64,000 bases of DNA from the NCBI GenBank assembly GCA_002779605.1, contig PEWE01000010.1, positions 33,085 to 97,084 of the forward strand, read 5' to 3'. A model generated the notes under the pieces. The model was given only the letters and a program-made list of their open reading frames with translations, searched no databases and had not been told where the DNA came from. Source of the DNA: Zetaproteobacteria bacterium CG06_land_8_20_14_3_00_59_53. Lineage in GTDB: Bacteria; Pseudomonadota; Zetaproteobacteria; Mariprofundales; Mariprofundaceae. The position numbers and the translations under genes are program-made. Shown here piece after piece: positions 21,484 through 32,125 of this stretch. Numbering within the stretch: position 1 is the stretch's first letter; the number at the start of each line of letters is the position of its first letter.

Positions 21484-22737
21484 ATGCAGACTTCACAGGC
21501 AAAACACAATCCGGCCGCAGATGGATGGAACAACGACTACCGCAGGCATGTCCAGAAGCTGACCGTCAGCAGGCTGCGCATCACCGCCCTGCTGGTCATT
21601 GCCATCATCATCCTCGATGCCGTCGCGCAGTACTTCTTCGATCCGCACCTGTATTCACAACTGTTATGGGTACGTCTGTCATCCGTACTTCTCTGTCTGC
21701 TGGTATGGCGTTTCAGCCGGCATCCTGCGGCAACGCGCTTCTGTTTTCCTTTGGGTCTGCTGCTGGTGTGTATTGTCAGCTCCGATGTTGAAACCGCCAT
21801 CATCCTGACCAGCGGCTATAACTCGCCATTTCAGACCGGACTTGCCCTGTTGATTGTGGGTGCCGGTCTGCTCGTGCCTTATTCGCCCGGGCAGATCGGC
21901 GTCATCTGCGCGCTGGTCTGGATGGTGTTCCTCGGGCCGCTGCTGCCCGGCTCGCAGCAAATCGGCAGCCATGAGCCGGGCTTCACCTCCAGCACGCTGT
22001 TCATGATATGCGCCACATTGATCACCATTGCCTCGAGCATCATGACCAGCGGCCTTCGAAAGCGTGAGTTTTTTGCCCGCATGCAACTACGCGAAGAACA
22101 GCGCCGCTCCGAGCGCCTGCTTCTCAACATCCTGCCAGCTCCGATTGCCGCCCGCCTCAAGCATGGGGAGGAAACCATTTCGGACAGCTTCAACGACATC
22201 AGCGTGCTGTTTGCCGATATCGCGGGCTTTACCCGCATGGCCGACACCATGCAACCGGCCGATCTGGTCGGCCTGCTGAATGGCCTGTTCTCGGATTTCG
22301 ATACGCTGGTCGAGCAGCACGGACTGGAGAAGATCAAAACCATCGGTGATGCCTACATGGTCGTCGGCGGCGCCCCCAAACCTTTCCCCGGCCATGCCGC
22401 CCGCATGGCCGATCTTGCTCTGGGCATGATTAATGCAACTCACATATTCAACCTGCGCACAGGTCGGAATCTTGAGATACGAATCGGCATGCACAAAGGG
22501 CCCGCCGTAGCCGGTATCATCGGACTGAACAAGTTCAGCTACGATCTTTGGGGGGATTCAGTGAATACTGCCAGCCGCATGGAGTCGCACGGTATTGCAG
22601 GGCGAATCCAGATCAGTGAAGACATGTACCGCCAGCTTCGCGATTCCCATCTTTTCGAGGAGCGAGGGGAAATCGAAATCAAGGGGAAGGGAAGGCTGAA
22701 TACCTGGTTTCTGCTAGCTAGGCGTGAACAGACATAG
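21484..22737 (+). CDS. Membrane-anchored class III adenylate/guanylate cyclase
   Basis: N-terminal TM region then SVLFADIAGFTRMA...GDAYMVVGG...GPAVAGIIGLNKFSYDLWGDSVNTASRMESHG. Confidence 0.88.
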   Translation: MQTSQAKHNPAADGWNNDYRRHVQKLTVSRLRITALLVIAIIILDAVAQYFFDPHLYSQLLWVRLSSVLLCLLVWRFSRHPAATRFCFPLGLLLVCIVSSDVETAIILTSGYNSPFQTGLALLIVGAGLLVPYSPGQIGVICALVWMVFLGPLLPGSQQIGSHEPGFTSSTLFMICATLITIASSIMTSGLRKREFFARMQLREEQRRSERLLLNILPAPIAARLKHGEETISDSFNDISVLFADIAGFTRMADTMQPADLVGLLNGLFSDFDTLVEQHGLEKIKTIGDAYMVVGGAPKPFPGHAARMADLALGMINATHIFNLRTGRNLEIRIGMHKGPAVAGIIGLNKFSYDLWGDSVNTASRMESHGIAGRIQISEDMYRQLRDSHLFEERGEIEIKGKGRLNTWFLLARREQT

Positions 22738-22743
22738 GCCGCA

Positions 22744-23187
22744 TCAGCGGGTCTTGTAGTGGCGTTCCAGATCGCGTTTCACATCACGCTCCTTCATATC
22801 GTGGCGCTTGTCGTAGAGCTTCTTGCCGCGGCAAAGGCCGAGCTGCAGTTTGGCCAGTCCGCGCTCGTTGAAATACATCTTCAGCGGAATCAGCGTCAGC
22901 CCCTTCTCATGCAGTTTACCGATCAGCTTGGAAAGCTCCTGCCTGTGCAGCAGCAGGATGCGGGTGCGGCGGGGATCCGCCGGGTTGTTCAAGGCCGCCG
23001 GCTTGTAGGGCTGAATATGACACCCGATCAGCATGGCGCGATTGCCGCGCACGATGCAATGCGCCTCGGCCAGGCTGGCGTGACCGGCGCGCAGCGACTT
23101 CACCTCGGGACCGGTGAGCATGATGCCGGCCTCGAAGGTCTCCAGGATATTGTATTCATGGCGCGCTTTGCGGTTGAGCATGGACAT
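22744..23187 (-). CDS. smpB: SsrA-binding protein
   Basis: KARHEYNILETFEAGIMLTGPEVKSLRAG. Confidence 0.95.
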   Translation of the reverse strand: MSMLNRKARHEYNILETFEAGIMLTGPEVKSLRAGHASLAEAHCIVRGNRAMLIGCHIQPYKPAALNNPADPRRTRILLLHRQELSKLIGKLHEKGLTLIPLKMYFNERGLAKLQLGLCRGKKLYDKRHDMKERDVKRDLERHYKTR

Positions 23188-23249
23188 GGGCGCATGCTAA
23201 CCGCATTCGCTCCGCCTGCATAAGCAAAGCTTTATCGCATCGCACAAGA

Positions 23250-23281
23250 AAAAGGCGGCCCCTAAGGACCGCCCTTTCGTT
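23250..23281 (-). terminator. Rho-independent terminator for the cytochrome c gene
   Basis: Stem GGCGG..CCGCC with flanking A/T runs. Confidence 0.6.
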
Positions 23282-23309
23282 TTGCTGAACCTTGCGGTTC
23301 GTTACGCTA

Positions 23310-23633
23310 TTACTTGATCTGCTCTTCAACCCATGCGCGGACCTCGGCCTTCTTGGCGTCGTCCAGCTTGCGGTACTTCTTCACCTGGGACTTCATGGTG
23401 GAAGCCTTGCTGGCGAATGCAGCAACCTTCGGCTCCAGATCTGCATCGGAGTTCAGAAAGGCAAACACAGCGTCAACCGATCCATACGCAGCAACAATAC
23501 TGGTAAAAGACGGGCCTATCTTGTCAGCATGGCCTTCATGGCAAGCCGCACAGAACGGCTTGGCCTCGGCGGTGGAAAGACCACCCAGCATCACAAACGC
23601 AGCGGTAGCGGCAATCATCATCGTTTTTTTCAT
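23310..23633 (-). CDS. Small periplasmic monohaem c-type cytochrome
   Basis: Signal peptide MKKTMMIAATAAFVMLGGLSTAEA, then CAACH haem motif. Confidence 0.85.
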   Translation of the reverse strand: MKKTMMIAATAAFVMLGGLSTAEAKPFCAACHEGHADKIGPSFTSIVAAYGSVDAVFAFLNSDADLEPKVAAFASKASTMKSQVKKYRKLDDAKKAEVRAWVEEQIK

Positions 23634-23770
23634 TGTAATTATCACTCCTCCTCTCGGAAAATCCCACACCTTTAGAAAGATGTTCGGGGTCACATAATAC
23701 TGAGTAAATTCATAAAGGCCGGATAGATGTAAATATTACCCCCATCATTTCAGGGGGGGGATAGGGTTGA

Positions 23771-26356
23771 TCAGCGCACCAGAAGCTCTCCGTCCTTTGC
23801 ATCGACTTGCAACTGCGCGAGGCGCTCGGCACTACCCAGAATCGCACGCGCAACCTGCGTCTCCACCTGATGCTGGATAAATCGCTTCAACGGCCTGGCA
23901 CCGTACACGGGATCGTAGCCGGCATCGGCGATCAGCCGGCGCGCGGCATCGCTGATGTTGAGCGTAATACCCTGCGCAGCCAGCCTTGCCGCTACCTCGG
24001 ACATCAGCAGATCGACGATTTGCACGATCGCCTCGCGTCCCAGCGGGCTGAACAACACCACATCGTCCAGCCGGTTGAGAAACTCCGGACGGAAATGATT
24101 CTTCAAGCCCTGCATCACCTCATCCCTGGCCGACTCACTGATCTTTCCCGATGCGTCGATCCCGGAAAGCAGGGCATCGCTGCCGATATTGCTGGTCATG
24201 ATGACGATGGTGTTCTTGAAGTTCACGGTGCGCCCGTGGCTATCGGTCAATCGCCCGTCATCCAGCAACTGCAACAGGATATTGAACACATCCGGGTGCG
24301 CCTTCTCCACTTCGTCGAGCAGCAGCACGGCATACGGCTTGCGGCGCACAGCTTCGGTCAACTGACCACCTTCTTCAAAGCCGATATAGCCGGGTGGCGC
24401 GCCGACCAGACGCGACACCGTGTGCTTCTCCATGTACTCACTCATATCCAGTCGGATCATGGCATCTTCGGAGTCGAACAATTCGACCGCCAGCGCGCGT
24501 GCCAGCTCCGTTTTGCCCACACCTGTCGGCCCTAGAAAGATGAAAGAGCCGATGGGCCGTTTCGGATCCTTTACCCCTGCACGGGCACGTAGCACGGCAT
24601 CGGCCACCGCCTGCACCGCCTCATTCTGCCCGATCACCCGTTGATGCAGAGCCCGGTCCATATGCAACAACTTCTGCCGCTCGCCTTCGAGCAGGCGGGT
24701 CACCGGAATATGCGTCCAGCGGGCCACCACCTGAGCGATTTCCTCCTCGGTGACCTCCTCCTGCAAAAGATTGCCTTCGCCATGCACCGCAGATGCTTCA
24801 AGTTCGGCCAACTGCTTTTCCAGCCCCGGTAATATGCCATGGCGCAGCTCGGCCACACGATTCAGATCGTAGTCCCGCTCGGCAGCCTCGATATCGTGTT
24901 TCACCTGCTCGATCTTCTCGCGCAAGGTCTGCACCTTGCCCAGCGATGCCTTCTCGCCCTCCCACTGGGCGCGCATGGTGTCGCGTGATTCTTTCAGATC
25001 GGCCAGTTCACGGCGCAATTCATCCAGCCGCTCTCGGCTGGCTTCGTCCTTCTCCTTGTTCAGCGCGCGCTCCTCGATCTCCAGACGCATCACCCGGCGG
25101 GTGATGCCATCCAGCTCTGCCGGCAGCGAATCAATTTCGGTGCGGATGGAGGCACAGGCCTCGTCCACCAGATCGATAGCCTTGTCGGGCAGAAAACGAT
25201 CCGAGATGTAGCGATCGGAAAGGGTGGCCGCTGCCACCAGCGCCGCATCCTGGATGCGCACCCCGTGATGCACCTCGAAGCGCTCCTTCAGGCCGCGCAG
25301 GATAGACACCGTATCCTCGACATTCGGGGCATCCACCAGCACAGGCTGGAAGCGCCTTTCCAGTGCAGCGTCTTTTTCAATATGCAGGCGGTATTCGTCC
25401 AGCGTGGTCGCGCCGATGCAATGCAACTCGCCGCGCGCCAGCATCGGCTTGAGCATATTGCCGGCATCCGACGAGCCTTCCGTTTTGCCCGCACCCACGA
25501 TGGTGTGCAACTCGTCGATGAACAGGATGATGCGGCCTTCGGCTTCCTTGATCTCCTTGAGCACGGCTTTCAGTCTTTCCTCGAATTCGCCGCGATACTT
25601 GGCTCCTGCCATCAGCGCCGTCATATCCAGCGCGAACACCGTGCGGTCCTTCAGACCTTCCGGTACATCGCCCTTCAAGATGCGCTGCGCCAGCCCTTCG
25701 GCGATGGCTGTCTTGCCCACGCCGGGCTCGCCGATCAGCACCGGGTTGTTTTTGGTTTTGCGCGACAGGATGCGGATCACGCTACGGATCTCGGAATCGC
25801 GACCGATGACAGGGTCCAGTTTTCCGGAACGGGCCATATCCACCAGATCGCTACCGTACTTCATCAGGGCATCGTAACTGGATTCGGGATCATCACTGGT
25901 CACATTCTGGTGTCCGCGAACCTTTTCCAGCGCACCGAGCAAAGCGGTGCGGGTGATCCCTGCTTCGGCAAGGACGCGACCCGCCTCGGTCTGCTTGCCC
26001 TCTTCCACATAGGCCAGCAGCAGATGTTCGACGGAAATGAAATCGTCTTTCAGGGCCCTGGATTCATCCTCGGCTTTGGCAAACAGACGATTCAGGCGCT
26101 GTGTGGCATACATACCGCCTGCTGCCGCACCGGTCACCTTCGGGCGCCTGGCCAGCGCCTTCTGAACACCTTCCCGGATAGCCGCAAGCTTGCCGCCTGC
26201 CTGTTCAAGCAGGCGCGAAGCCAGCCCGCCTTCCTGCGCCAGCAACTCGGCCAGCAGATGCTCGGCATCGATTTCCTGATGATTCAGGCGCCCGGCCAGG
26301 GTCTGCGCAGCGGCAAGCGCCTCGCGCACCTTCTGTGTCATCCGGTTCATATCCAT
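23771..26356 (-). CDS. clpB: ATP-dependent chaperone ClpB
   Basis: Two AAA modules ([30 protein letters not shown]), coiled-coil middle domain. Confidence 0.96.
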   Translation of the reverse strand: MDMNRMTQKVREALAAAQTLAGRLNHQEIDAEHLLAELLAQEGGLASRLLEQAGGKLAAIREGVQKALARRPKVTGAAAGGMYATQRLNRLFAKAEDESRALKDDFISVEHLLLAYVEEGKQTEAGRVLAEAGITRTALLGALEKVRGHQNVTSDDPESSYDALMKYGSDLVDMARSGKLDPVIGRDSEIRSVIRILSRKTKNNPVLIGEPGVGKTAIAEGLAQRILKGDVPEGLKDRTVFALDMTALMAGAKYRGEFEERLKAVLKEIKEAEGRIILFIDELHTIVGAGKTEGSSDAGNMLKPMLARGELHCIGATTLDEYRLHIEKDAALERRFQPVLVDAPNVEDTVSILRGLKERFEVHHGVRIQDAALVAAATLSDRYISDRFLPDKAIDLVDEACASIRTEIDSLPAELDGITRRVMRLEIEERALNKEKDEASRERLDELRRELADLKESRDTMRAQWEGEKASLGKVQTLREKIEQVKHDIEAAERDYDLNRVAELRHGILPGLEKQLAELEASAVHGEGNLLQEEVTEEEIAQVVARWTHIPVTRLLEGERQKLLHMDRALHQRVIGQNEAVQAVADAVLRARAGVKDPKRPIGSFIFLGPTGVGKTELARALAVELFDSEDAMIRLDMSEYMEKHTVSRLVGAPPGYIGFEEGGQLTEAVRRKPYAVLLLDEVEKAHPDVFNILLQLLDDGRLTDSHGRTVNFKNTIVIMTSNIGSDALLSGIDASGKISESARDEVMQGLKNHFRPEFLNRLDDVVLFSPLGREAIVQIVDLLMSEVAARLAAQGITLNISDAARRLIADAGYDPVYGARPLKRFIQHQVETQVARAILGSAERLAQLQVDAKDGELLVR

Positions 26357-26458
26357 ATGTGATCTCCGTTTTCTTTCATGATCACTATGTTTATGGGGTT
26401 ATCGTCTGTCGGATGCAAGCCCGGCGGGAAGTTTGTTCAGCGGAGAGCCCGCAGGCGC

Positions 26459-26848
26459 TCAAGGAAGCTCGACGACGAACATAGTGACACGCGCCGTGGC
26501 CGCAGGGTTGGAGTTGGAGATTTCGACCATCAGGTCATCCTCGCCGGCGGGGTTGTTGAAACGCTGCTGGAAATCGTGCGCACCAACGCGATAGCTGCGT
26601 TTGCTTCCGATCAGGCTCTCGTGTTCGCCGCGTACCCGGGTCAGCCGGAAGGTCAGCGGACCGATGCCATCGGACAACAATGTCACTTCATAATTACCCG
26701 GCCGATTCGGCATATCGAAAAATTCACGCAAGGTCTGGTAGGCCGGAACCGTGACATCACGCTGATAGAGATACTCCTGCGTCGCCCCGGCATACCCCGG
26801 CATCCACAGCACAGCCATCAACGCTATCGACAAGAGAAAATGTCTCAT
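26459..26848 (-). CDS. Secreted hypothetical protein
   Basis: Signal peptide MRHFLLSIALMAVLWMPGYAGA; overlaps the upstream regulator. Confidence 0.5.
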   Translation of the reverse strand: MRHFLLSIALMAVLWMPGYAGATQEYLYQRDVTVPAYQTLREFFDMPNRPGNYEVTLLSDGIGPLTFRLTRVRGEHESLIGSKRSYRVGAHDFQQRFNNPAGEDDLMVEISNSNPAATARVTMFVVELP

Positions 26849-28260
26849 GTCTCGTCACCTCCGGCCTGAATGCCGTGCTTGTCACAGAGATAACGCATCT
26901 TGTCTTTGGCCCGCTCACCGAACCCCAGCCAACGACCGGCACGCGCCTTGATCCGGCTGCTGCGCAGCAGCGCGGTTTCCACCAGCCGGCGCTCCATTTC
27001 ATCCATCAACTGCTCGGCATTCACCCCGTCTTCAGGCAGGCGTTCCAGCCATGAGGCGATCAGGTCTTCGCGCTCCTGACGCACACGCGGGCCTTCCAGC
27101 GAAGGAACCGCCTCAATGGTATTCCCCGCTGCCAGCACCACGGCACGCTCGATCACATTTTCCAGCTCGCGCACATTGCCCGGCCATGTATAGCCGGTGA
27201 GCTGCTGCATCGCGACATCGGAAAACCCCTGCACCGTTTTGTTGCACAGCAGCGCCTTGCGCTCGAGAAAATGCATCGCCAGCAGGCCGATATCCTGTGC
27301 ATGCTCGCGCAGTGGCGGCACCTGGATATTCACCACATTGATGCGGTAATACAGATCGTCACGGAAACCGCCTGCCTCCACCATCGACTCAAGCGGCTCG
27401 CGGGTCGAACAGATCAGGCGCACATCCGAACGCAACACGGCATCGCTTCCGAGCCTTGAAAACTCACCGCTCTCCAGCACACGCAACAACTTGCCCTGCA
27501 CGCCTGCAGGCAGGCCGGAAACCTCATCGAGAAACAGCGTGCCGCCGCTGGCCCGCTCGAACCAGCCGAGATGCCTGGTGGTCGCCGCCGCATAGGCACC
27601 CTTTTCGTGCCCGAACAACTCCGATTCCAGCAGCCCCGCATCCATCGCCGCACAGTTCACGGCAATGAACGGACCGTCGCTGCGCACACTTCCGGCATGC
27701 AGCAGGCGGGCCACCAACTCCTTTCCAGTGCCGGTTTCACCGCGAACCAGCACGGTGGAGGGTGCCGCAGCCACCTGCTCGATCAGGTCACGCAGGGAAA
27801 CCATCTGCGGTGAATCCCCGAGCAGTTCCTGCCCCATACGGTTGTCCAGCAAGCGGGTTTTCTCCTGCTCGCGCAACTGCTGCATGCGTTCCTGCATGGC
27901 CGCATCGATGGTGCCTCGCACCTCATCGGGGTCGAATGGCTTGGCGAAAAAATCGAGTGCGCCGGCTTTTCTGGCCCTGACAGCCAGCTTGCGCTCATCG
28001 TGCCCGGTAATCACCACCACCGGAATGTCGGTGCCCTCGCGACGCAAGCCTTCAAGATAACTCAGCCCGATATCGGGATTATCCGGCTCGGGAGGCAGAG
28101 CCAGATCGAGCACAATCAGGTCGACACGATGACCGAGCAGAGCCTTGTCGGCCTGTTCGGTATCACCTGCCTCAACCACCTGATAACTGTCTTTGAGGAG
28201 CAGGCGAAGGTTCAGGCGGTTAATGTCGTTGTCGTCGACGATGAGGATAACGCGTTGCAT
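26845..28260 (-). CDS. NtrC-family sigma54-dependent response regulator (PrsR-like)
   Basis: Receiver (ILIVDDNDINR..DLIVLDLALPP), AAA (GETGTGKELVARLLH), C-terminal HTH; paired with kinase. Confidence 0.85.
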   Translation of the reverse strand: MQRVILIVDDNDINRLNLRLLLKDSYQVVEAGDTEQADKALLGHRVDLIVLDLALPPEPDNPDIGLSYLEGLRREGTDIPVVVITGHDERKLAVRARKAGALDFFAKPFDPDEVRGTIDAAMQERMQQLREQEKTRLLDNRMGQELLGDSPQMVSLRDLIEQVAAAPSTVLVRGETGTGKELVARLLHAGSVRSDGPFIAVNCAAMDAGLLESELFGHEKGAYAAATTRHLGWFERASGGTLFLDEVSGLPAGVQGKLLRVLESGEFSRLGSDAVLRSDVRLICSTREPLESMVEAGGFRDDLYYRINVVNIQVPPLREHAQDIGLLAMHFLERKALLCNKTVQGFSDVAMQQLTGYTWPGNVRELENVIERAVVLAAGNTIEAVPSLEGPRVRQEREDLIASWLERLPEDGVNAEQLMDEMERRLVETALLRSSRIKARAGRWLGFGERAKDKMRYLCDKHGIQAGGDET

Positions 28261-29585
28261 CAGGACTCCCTTTCGGGATGAGCATGCCATAGCGGAAGAC
28301 GCACATGAAAGGTGCAACCTTTCCCCTCCCCGTCGCTATGCACGCTGATGCTGCCGTGATGCACGTCGATGATGCGCTTGCTCAGATAAAGCCCGATACC
28401 CAGACCGTTCGGCTTGCTGCTGGAGAACAGACGGAATGTACGTTCCTTCAAAAATGTCGCAGACATGCCGCAGCCGTCGTCGCGCACCCGAACCTCGACA
28501 GCTTCGCGATCAATCACCGCTGAGATATGCAGTTCGCCCTTGCGCTGCATGGCCTGCACTGCGTTGTCGAACAGATTCTCGAACACCCCGGAGAGCATGG
28601 ATTCATCGCCGCTCACCGGCGGCAGCGCCGGAATATCGAGCACAATCCTGATACCTTCCGGCCACAGCCGTTCATCCACAGCACGGGACAACATCTGGCG
28701 CAGATCCAGCGGCGCGAGCTTCGGATGCAACGGAGCCTGAGGGTCGGCCAGTCGCTGCATCACCGTCTGCATGCGCCCGACCACCTTGCGGATGGATTCC
28801 ACCAGCGGCTTTACATCCTCCGGGTCGAGCTTGCCCGAGCCGATGTGATGCGCCAGAAACGAGAGATCATTGAGCCGGTTTTTCAGATCGTGCGAATGTA
28901 ACTGACCGGCCACACGGGACAGTGAATCAAGCCGGGCGTTCTCGGCCTGCTGCCGGGTCAGTCGGGCATGTTCGAGACTCATCGCAGCGAATCGTGAAAG
29001 TCCGCGAAGTGCCTCGATTTCATCCTCATCGGTCGCCATGCCGTTGTCATGCATGGCGAGATACAGCCAGGCACGACCCTGCCTGCGCGGCAGCTCAAGG
29101 CATAACTCGAAGGGGGCCGTGTCATCGAGCTTCAAGGGTGGTTCTGAAGGAGGCGTGAAGCCGCTTGCTGCATGCTCCGGATATGCACGCAGGCGTGTCG
29201 TGTTGTCAAACGTCTCCACCAGTGCCGCCGCCGGACGATGGCTGAGCATGCAGATACGCGCCAGCAGCGCCCGTTCGATGCCCTCCGCCGGCAACTCGGC
29301 AAGATCGCCTGCCCCCAGATGGCGTATCGCCTGAAGGGCATCGACATATTGCCGGAAGAACAGGCGATCGAATCCATGTTGCAGGGTATGCACCAGAGGC
29401 AGGAATATCAGCGCTGCCATCAAGGCCGCGAGCACCAATGCAGACATCGAGACCGGATGCCCGGTCACGGCATAGAATCCAGCCTCGATCAGCAGCAGTG
29501 ATACGAAGAAGAAACCGAGTGTGAGAAGCAGCGCCAGCAGCCAGGCAGCTGCATGCCACAAACGGCGGCGGGAGAACCTCAACAT
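28260..29585 (-). CDS. Membrane sensor histidine kinase (PrsK-like)
   Basis: Two TM segments, GAF-like region, HSHDLKNRLNDLSFL H-box, ATPase motifs (NLFDNAVQAM, DDGCGM, GLGIGLYLSKRI). Confidence 0.85.
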   Translation of the reverse strand: MLRFSRRRLWHAAAWLLALLLTLGFFFVSLLLIEAGFYAVTGHPVSMSALVLAALMAALIFLPLVHTLQHGFDRLFFRQYVDALQAIRHLGAGDLAELPAEGIERALLARICMLSHRPAAALVETFDNTTRLRAYPEHAASGFTPPSEPPLKLDDTAPFELCLELPRRQGRAWLYLAMHDNGMATDEDEIEALRGLSRFAAMSLEHARLTRQQAENARLDSLSRVAGQLHSHDLKNRLNDLSFLAHHIGSGKLDPEDVKPLVESIRKVVGRMQTVMQRLADPQAPLHPKLAPLDLRQMLSRAVDERLWPEGIRIVLDIPALPPVSGDESMLSGVFENLFDNAVQAMQRKGELHISAVIDREAVEVRVRDDGCGMSATFLKERTFRLFSSSKPNGLGIGLYLSKRIIDVHHGSISVHSDGEGKGCTFHVRLPLWHAHPERES

Positions 29586-29607
29586 CGGCAGGCCGCCCGC
29601 ATGAAAA

Positions 29608-30498
29608 TCAGGGAAGCGTCCGCTCCGGCTTGAGGCCGAAGGCCGTCAGGCTGGCATGCAACTCGGCACACAGATCATCCGGCAGTACGGTCAGCGGCAG
29701 GCGAACCTCGGCGCCGATCCAACCCATCATGGCGCAAGCGGCCTTCACCGGAATCGGATTGCTCTGCACAAACATCACACGATTGAGTTCACGCATCGCC
29801 AACTGCGCCTTGCGCGCCTCATTCCAATCCCCCGCAGCAGCTGCATTGGTCAATCGCAACATGGCCTGCGGTGCCACATTCGCTACCACAGAAATCACAC
29901 CTGCACCACCCAACGCCATAAACGGCAGTACCGTGGCATCGTCACCGGAGAAAAAGTCGATACGCCCCTCGCAGGCATCAAGGGTGGCATTGAACTGCTC
30001 CATATCGGCCGTGGCATCCTTGATGCCGACGATATTGCTGATCTTCGACAGGCGCGCGACGGTTGCCGGCAGGATATTGGACTGCGTGCGGCCCGGCACG
30101 TTGTACACGATCTGCGGCAGGTGAACGGCATCGGCCACGGCCTCGTAGTGCCGGAAAATGCCTTCCTGAGTAGGCTTGTTGTAGTAGGGGGAGATCAGCA
30201 GAGCCGCATCCGCGCCCAGCGACTTGGCCGACTGGGTTAGTTCGATGGATTCGGCGGTATTGTTGCTTCCGGTTCCGGCGATCACCGGCACACGCCCTGC
30301 CACATGCTCGACCGTGATACCGATCAGCCGCTTGTGCTCGGCAAAAGAAAGAGTGGCCGCCTCGCCCGTCGTGCCGGCGGGAACCACGGCATGCACACCG
30401 GCCTCGATCTGACGATCCAGATGGGCGCGGAATGCGTCTTCATCGATTTGCCCGTTCTTGAAGGGGGTTAATAGTGCAGTGATGGTGCCGTGAAACAT
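29608..30498 (-). CDS. dapA: 4-hydroxy-tetrahydrodipicolinate synthase
   Basis: GTITALLTPFKNGQIDEDAF, VPAGTTGEAATL. Confidence 0.95.
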   Translation of the reverse strand: MFHGTITALLTPFKNGQIDEDAFRAHLDRQIEAGVHAVVPAGTTGEAATLSFAEHKRLIGITVEHVAGRVPVIAGTGSNNTAESIELTQSAKSLGADAALLISPYYNKPTQEGIFRHYEAVADAVHLPQIVYNVPGRTQSNILPATVARLSKISNIVGIKDATADMEQFNATLDACEGRIDFFSGDDATVLPFMALGGAGVISVVANVAPQAMLRLTNAAAAGDWNEARKAQLAMRELNRVMFVQSNPIPVKAACAMMGWIGAEVRLPLTVLPDDLCAELHASLTAFGLKPERTLP

Positions 30499-30574
30499 CG
30501 AAGCCTCCGTGTTGACCGAACTATAACCGCTTCACCGCAGCGCGGAAGGGCGCGAAATCACGCCCTAAGCGTCA

Positions 30575-30856
30575 TCAGGTTTCGTAATCCGCCACCGTGC
30601 GGGAAACCGCCGCCTGCCGGATCAACGGCACCACGACCTGATGCGCGGGATGCGCCTGATAGGCATCCAGCGCCTCGCGACTTTCCAGATCGGCGACCAG
30701 CACCAGATCGGCGGACTGCTCCGAGGCCAGAAAATCAATGCCGGCCTCGATGTTCAGCAGACCCGGAATGCGTCCGCGCATGGCCTCAAGCTGCTCCTTG
30801 AGTAGCGCCGCATCGGCCCTGTCGCGCAGCTTCCACATGACGATATGTCGAACCAT
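30575..30856 (-). CDS. Dabb (stress-responsive A/B barrel) domain protein
   Basis: MVRHIVMWKLRDRADAALLKEQLEAMRGRIPGLLNIEAG...ALDAYQAHPAHQ; start trimmed from ORF track. Confidence 0.8.
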   Translation of the reverse strand: MVRHIVMWKLRDRADAALLKEQLEAMRGRIPGLLNIEAGIDFLASEQSADLVLVADLESREALDAYQAHPAHQVVVPLIRQAAVSRTVADYET

Positions 30857-30901
30857 CGATTCACTCCCTGTTATTGACTCAAAAACAAAACCTAGCCTGC
30901 C

Positions 30902-31219
30902 TTGTCCCGCGAAAACAGCCGGCATCCGCAAGTGCGCTTTGTGGTGATGAGCGGTGAGCATCACGGTGCACAGCACGATATGCATGGAGCCTGCATCTAC
31001 CTGCTCAAGCCGATCCGCTTCGACAGGCTTGAAGCGACTTTCGAACACCTGCGACAATGCCTGGAGTGTGACCCGTCCGATGAACTCCAATGCACACTGA
31101 ACGACGACCGCCATAGCTTCGGCATCAACGATCAACAGTGCCCCTTCATGCAGGCTGGCAAAAAAACTGGGCAACAAACCTTCCTCCTCTGCGTATTCCA
31201 TGCCCCTTGCTCGTGCTAA
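30902..31219 (+). pseudogene. N-terminally truncated remnant of a Cys-tailed response regulator
   Basis: HPQVRFVVMSG...ACIYLLKPIRFDRLEATFEHLRQCLECDP...DDRHSFGINDQQCPF aligns with the C-terminal half of the 35170-35622 product; phosphoacceptor half missing. Confidence 0.75.
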
Positions 31220-31228
31220 CCTCGTGCC

Positions 31229-32125
31229 ATGATCGATGTCCTTTGTGTGGGTCATGCCGCCTTCGATATCACCATGACGGCGGCGCATCATCCCGGCCCC
31301 GATGAAAAGATGCTGGCCGATGCCCTGCTGCTCGGCGGCGGCGGCCCTGCCGCCAATGCCGCCGTGCAGGTGGTCCGGCTCGGGGGCAGGGCGGCCTTCT
31401 GCGGCTACCTCGGCCATGACCTTTTCGGGGAGGAACATGTCGCGGAGCTGAGTCATGAAGGCGTGGACACCGCACTTCTGATTCGCGGCGGACATGCCAG
31501 CCCGGTCTCCCAAATTCTCGCCAAGCCCGACGGTTCGCGCAGCGTGGTCAGCTTCAAGGGCGACACCCCGTGGCTGCCCGAAGATGCGGTGGATATGGCG
31601 CGCATCGCTGCGCTTTCCCCGGATGTCATCCTGCTCGATGGCCATGAACCTCTTGTTTCAGCCCCGATCTGCACATGGGCAAGGAATAACGCTGTTCCCA
31701 CCGTGCTGGATGCAGGCTCACTGCATCGCGGCACAAGAGAGTTGGCATCACGTGTGGACTATCTCGTGGCTTCGGAAAAATTCGCCCGGCAATGGTGTGC
31801 GGCGGATGATCCCGGGGCATGGCTGGACACGCTTGGCAATATCGCCCCGAACATCGTCATCACCCTCGGTGAACACGGGCTGATCTGGCAGAAAAAGGGC
31901 CACAAAGGAACACTGCCTGCCTATCCTGTAACGGCACTGGATTCGACCGGTGCCGGCGATGCCTTCCACGGTGCCTTCGCGCTGGGCGTGGCACGCGGCA
32001 TGGATTGGCCCGCTATCCTTGCCTTTGCCTCGGCCGCGGGCGCGCTGGCCTGCACCCGCCTCGGTGCACGCGCCGCGCTTGCCAACAGACAGGAAGTCGC
32101 AACCCTGCTTGCTGAGAAATCCTGA
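31229..32125 (+). CDS. PfkB-family carbohydrate kinase
   Basis: LGGGGPAANAAVQVVRLGGRAAFCGYLGHDLFG; TALDSTGAGDAFHGAFALG. Confidence 0.85.
   Translation: MIDVLCVGHAAFDITMTAAHHPGPDEKMLADALLLGGGGPAANAAVQVVRLGGRAAFCGYLGHDLFGEEHVAELSHEGVDTALLIRGGHASPVSQILAKPDGSRSVVSFKGDTPWLPEDAVDMARIAALSPDVILLDGHEPLVSAPICTWARNNAVPTVLDAGSLHRGTRELASRVDYLVASEKFARQWCAADDPGAWLDTLGNIAPNIVITLGEHGLIWQKKGHKGTLPAYPVTALDSTGAGDAFHGAFALGVARGMDWPAILAFASAAGALACTRLGARAALANRQEVATLLAEKS

Noticed and set aside
26845-29585. Claim of a full PEP-CTERM/exosortase regulatory system
   Set aside because: The kinase/regulator pair resembles PrsK/PrsR, but no exosortase or PEP-CTERM substrate is in the window, so only a tentative likeness is reported.
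30857-31645. N-terminal extension of the 30575-31645 ORF
   Set aside because: Only the last 94 aa match a Dabb domain; the rest is antisense to the kinase and regulator remnant.
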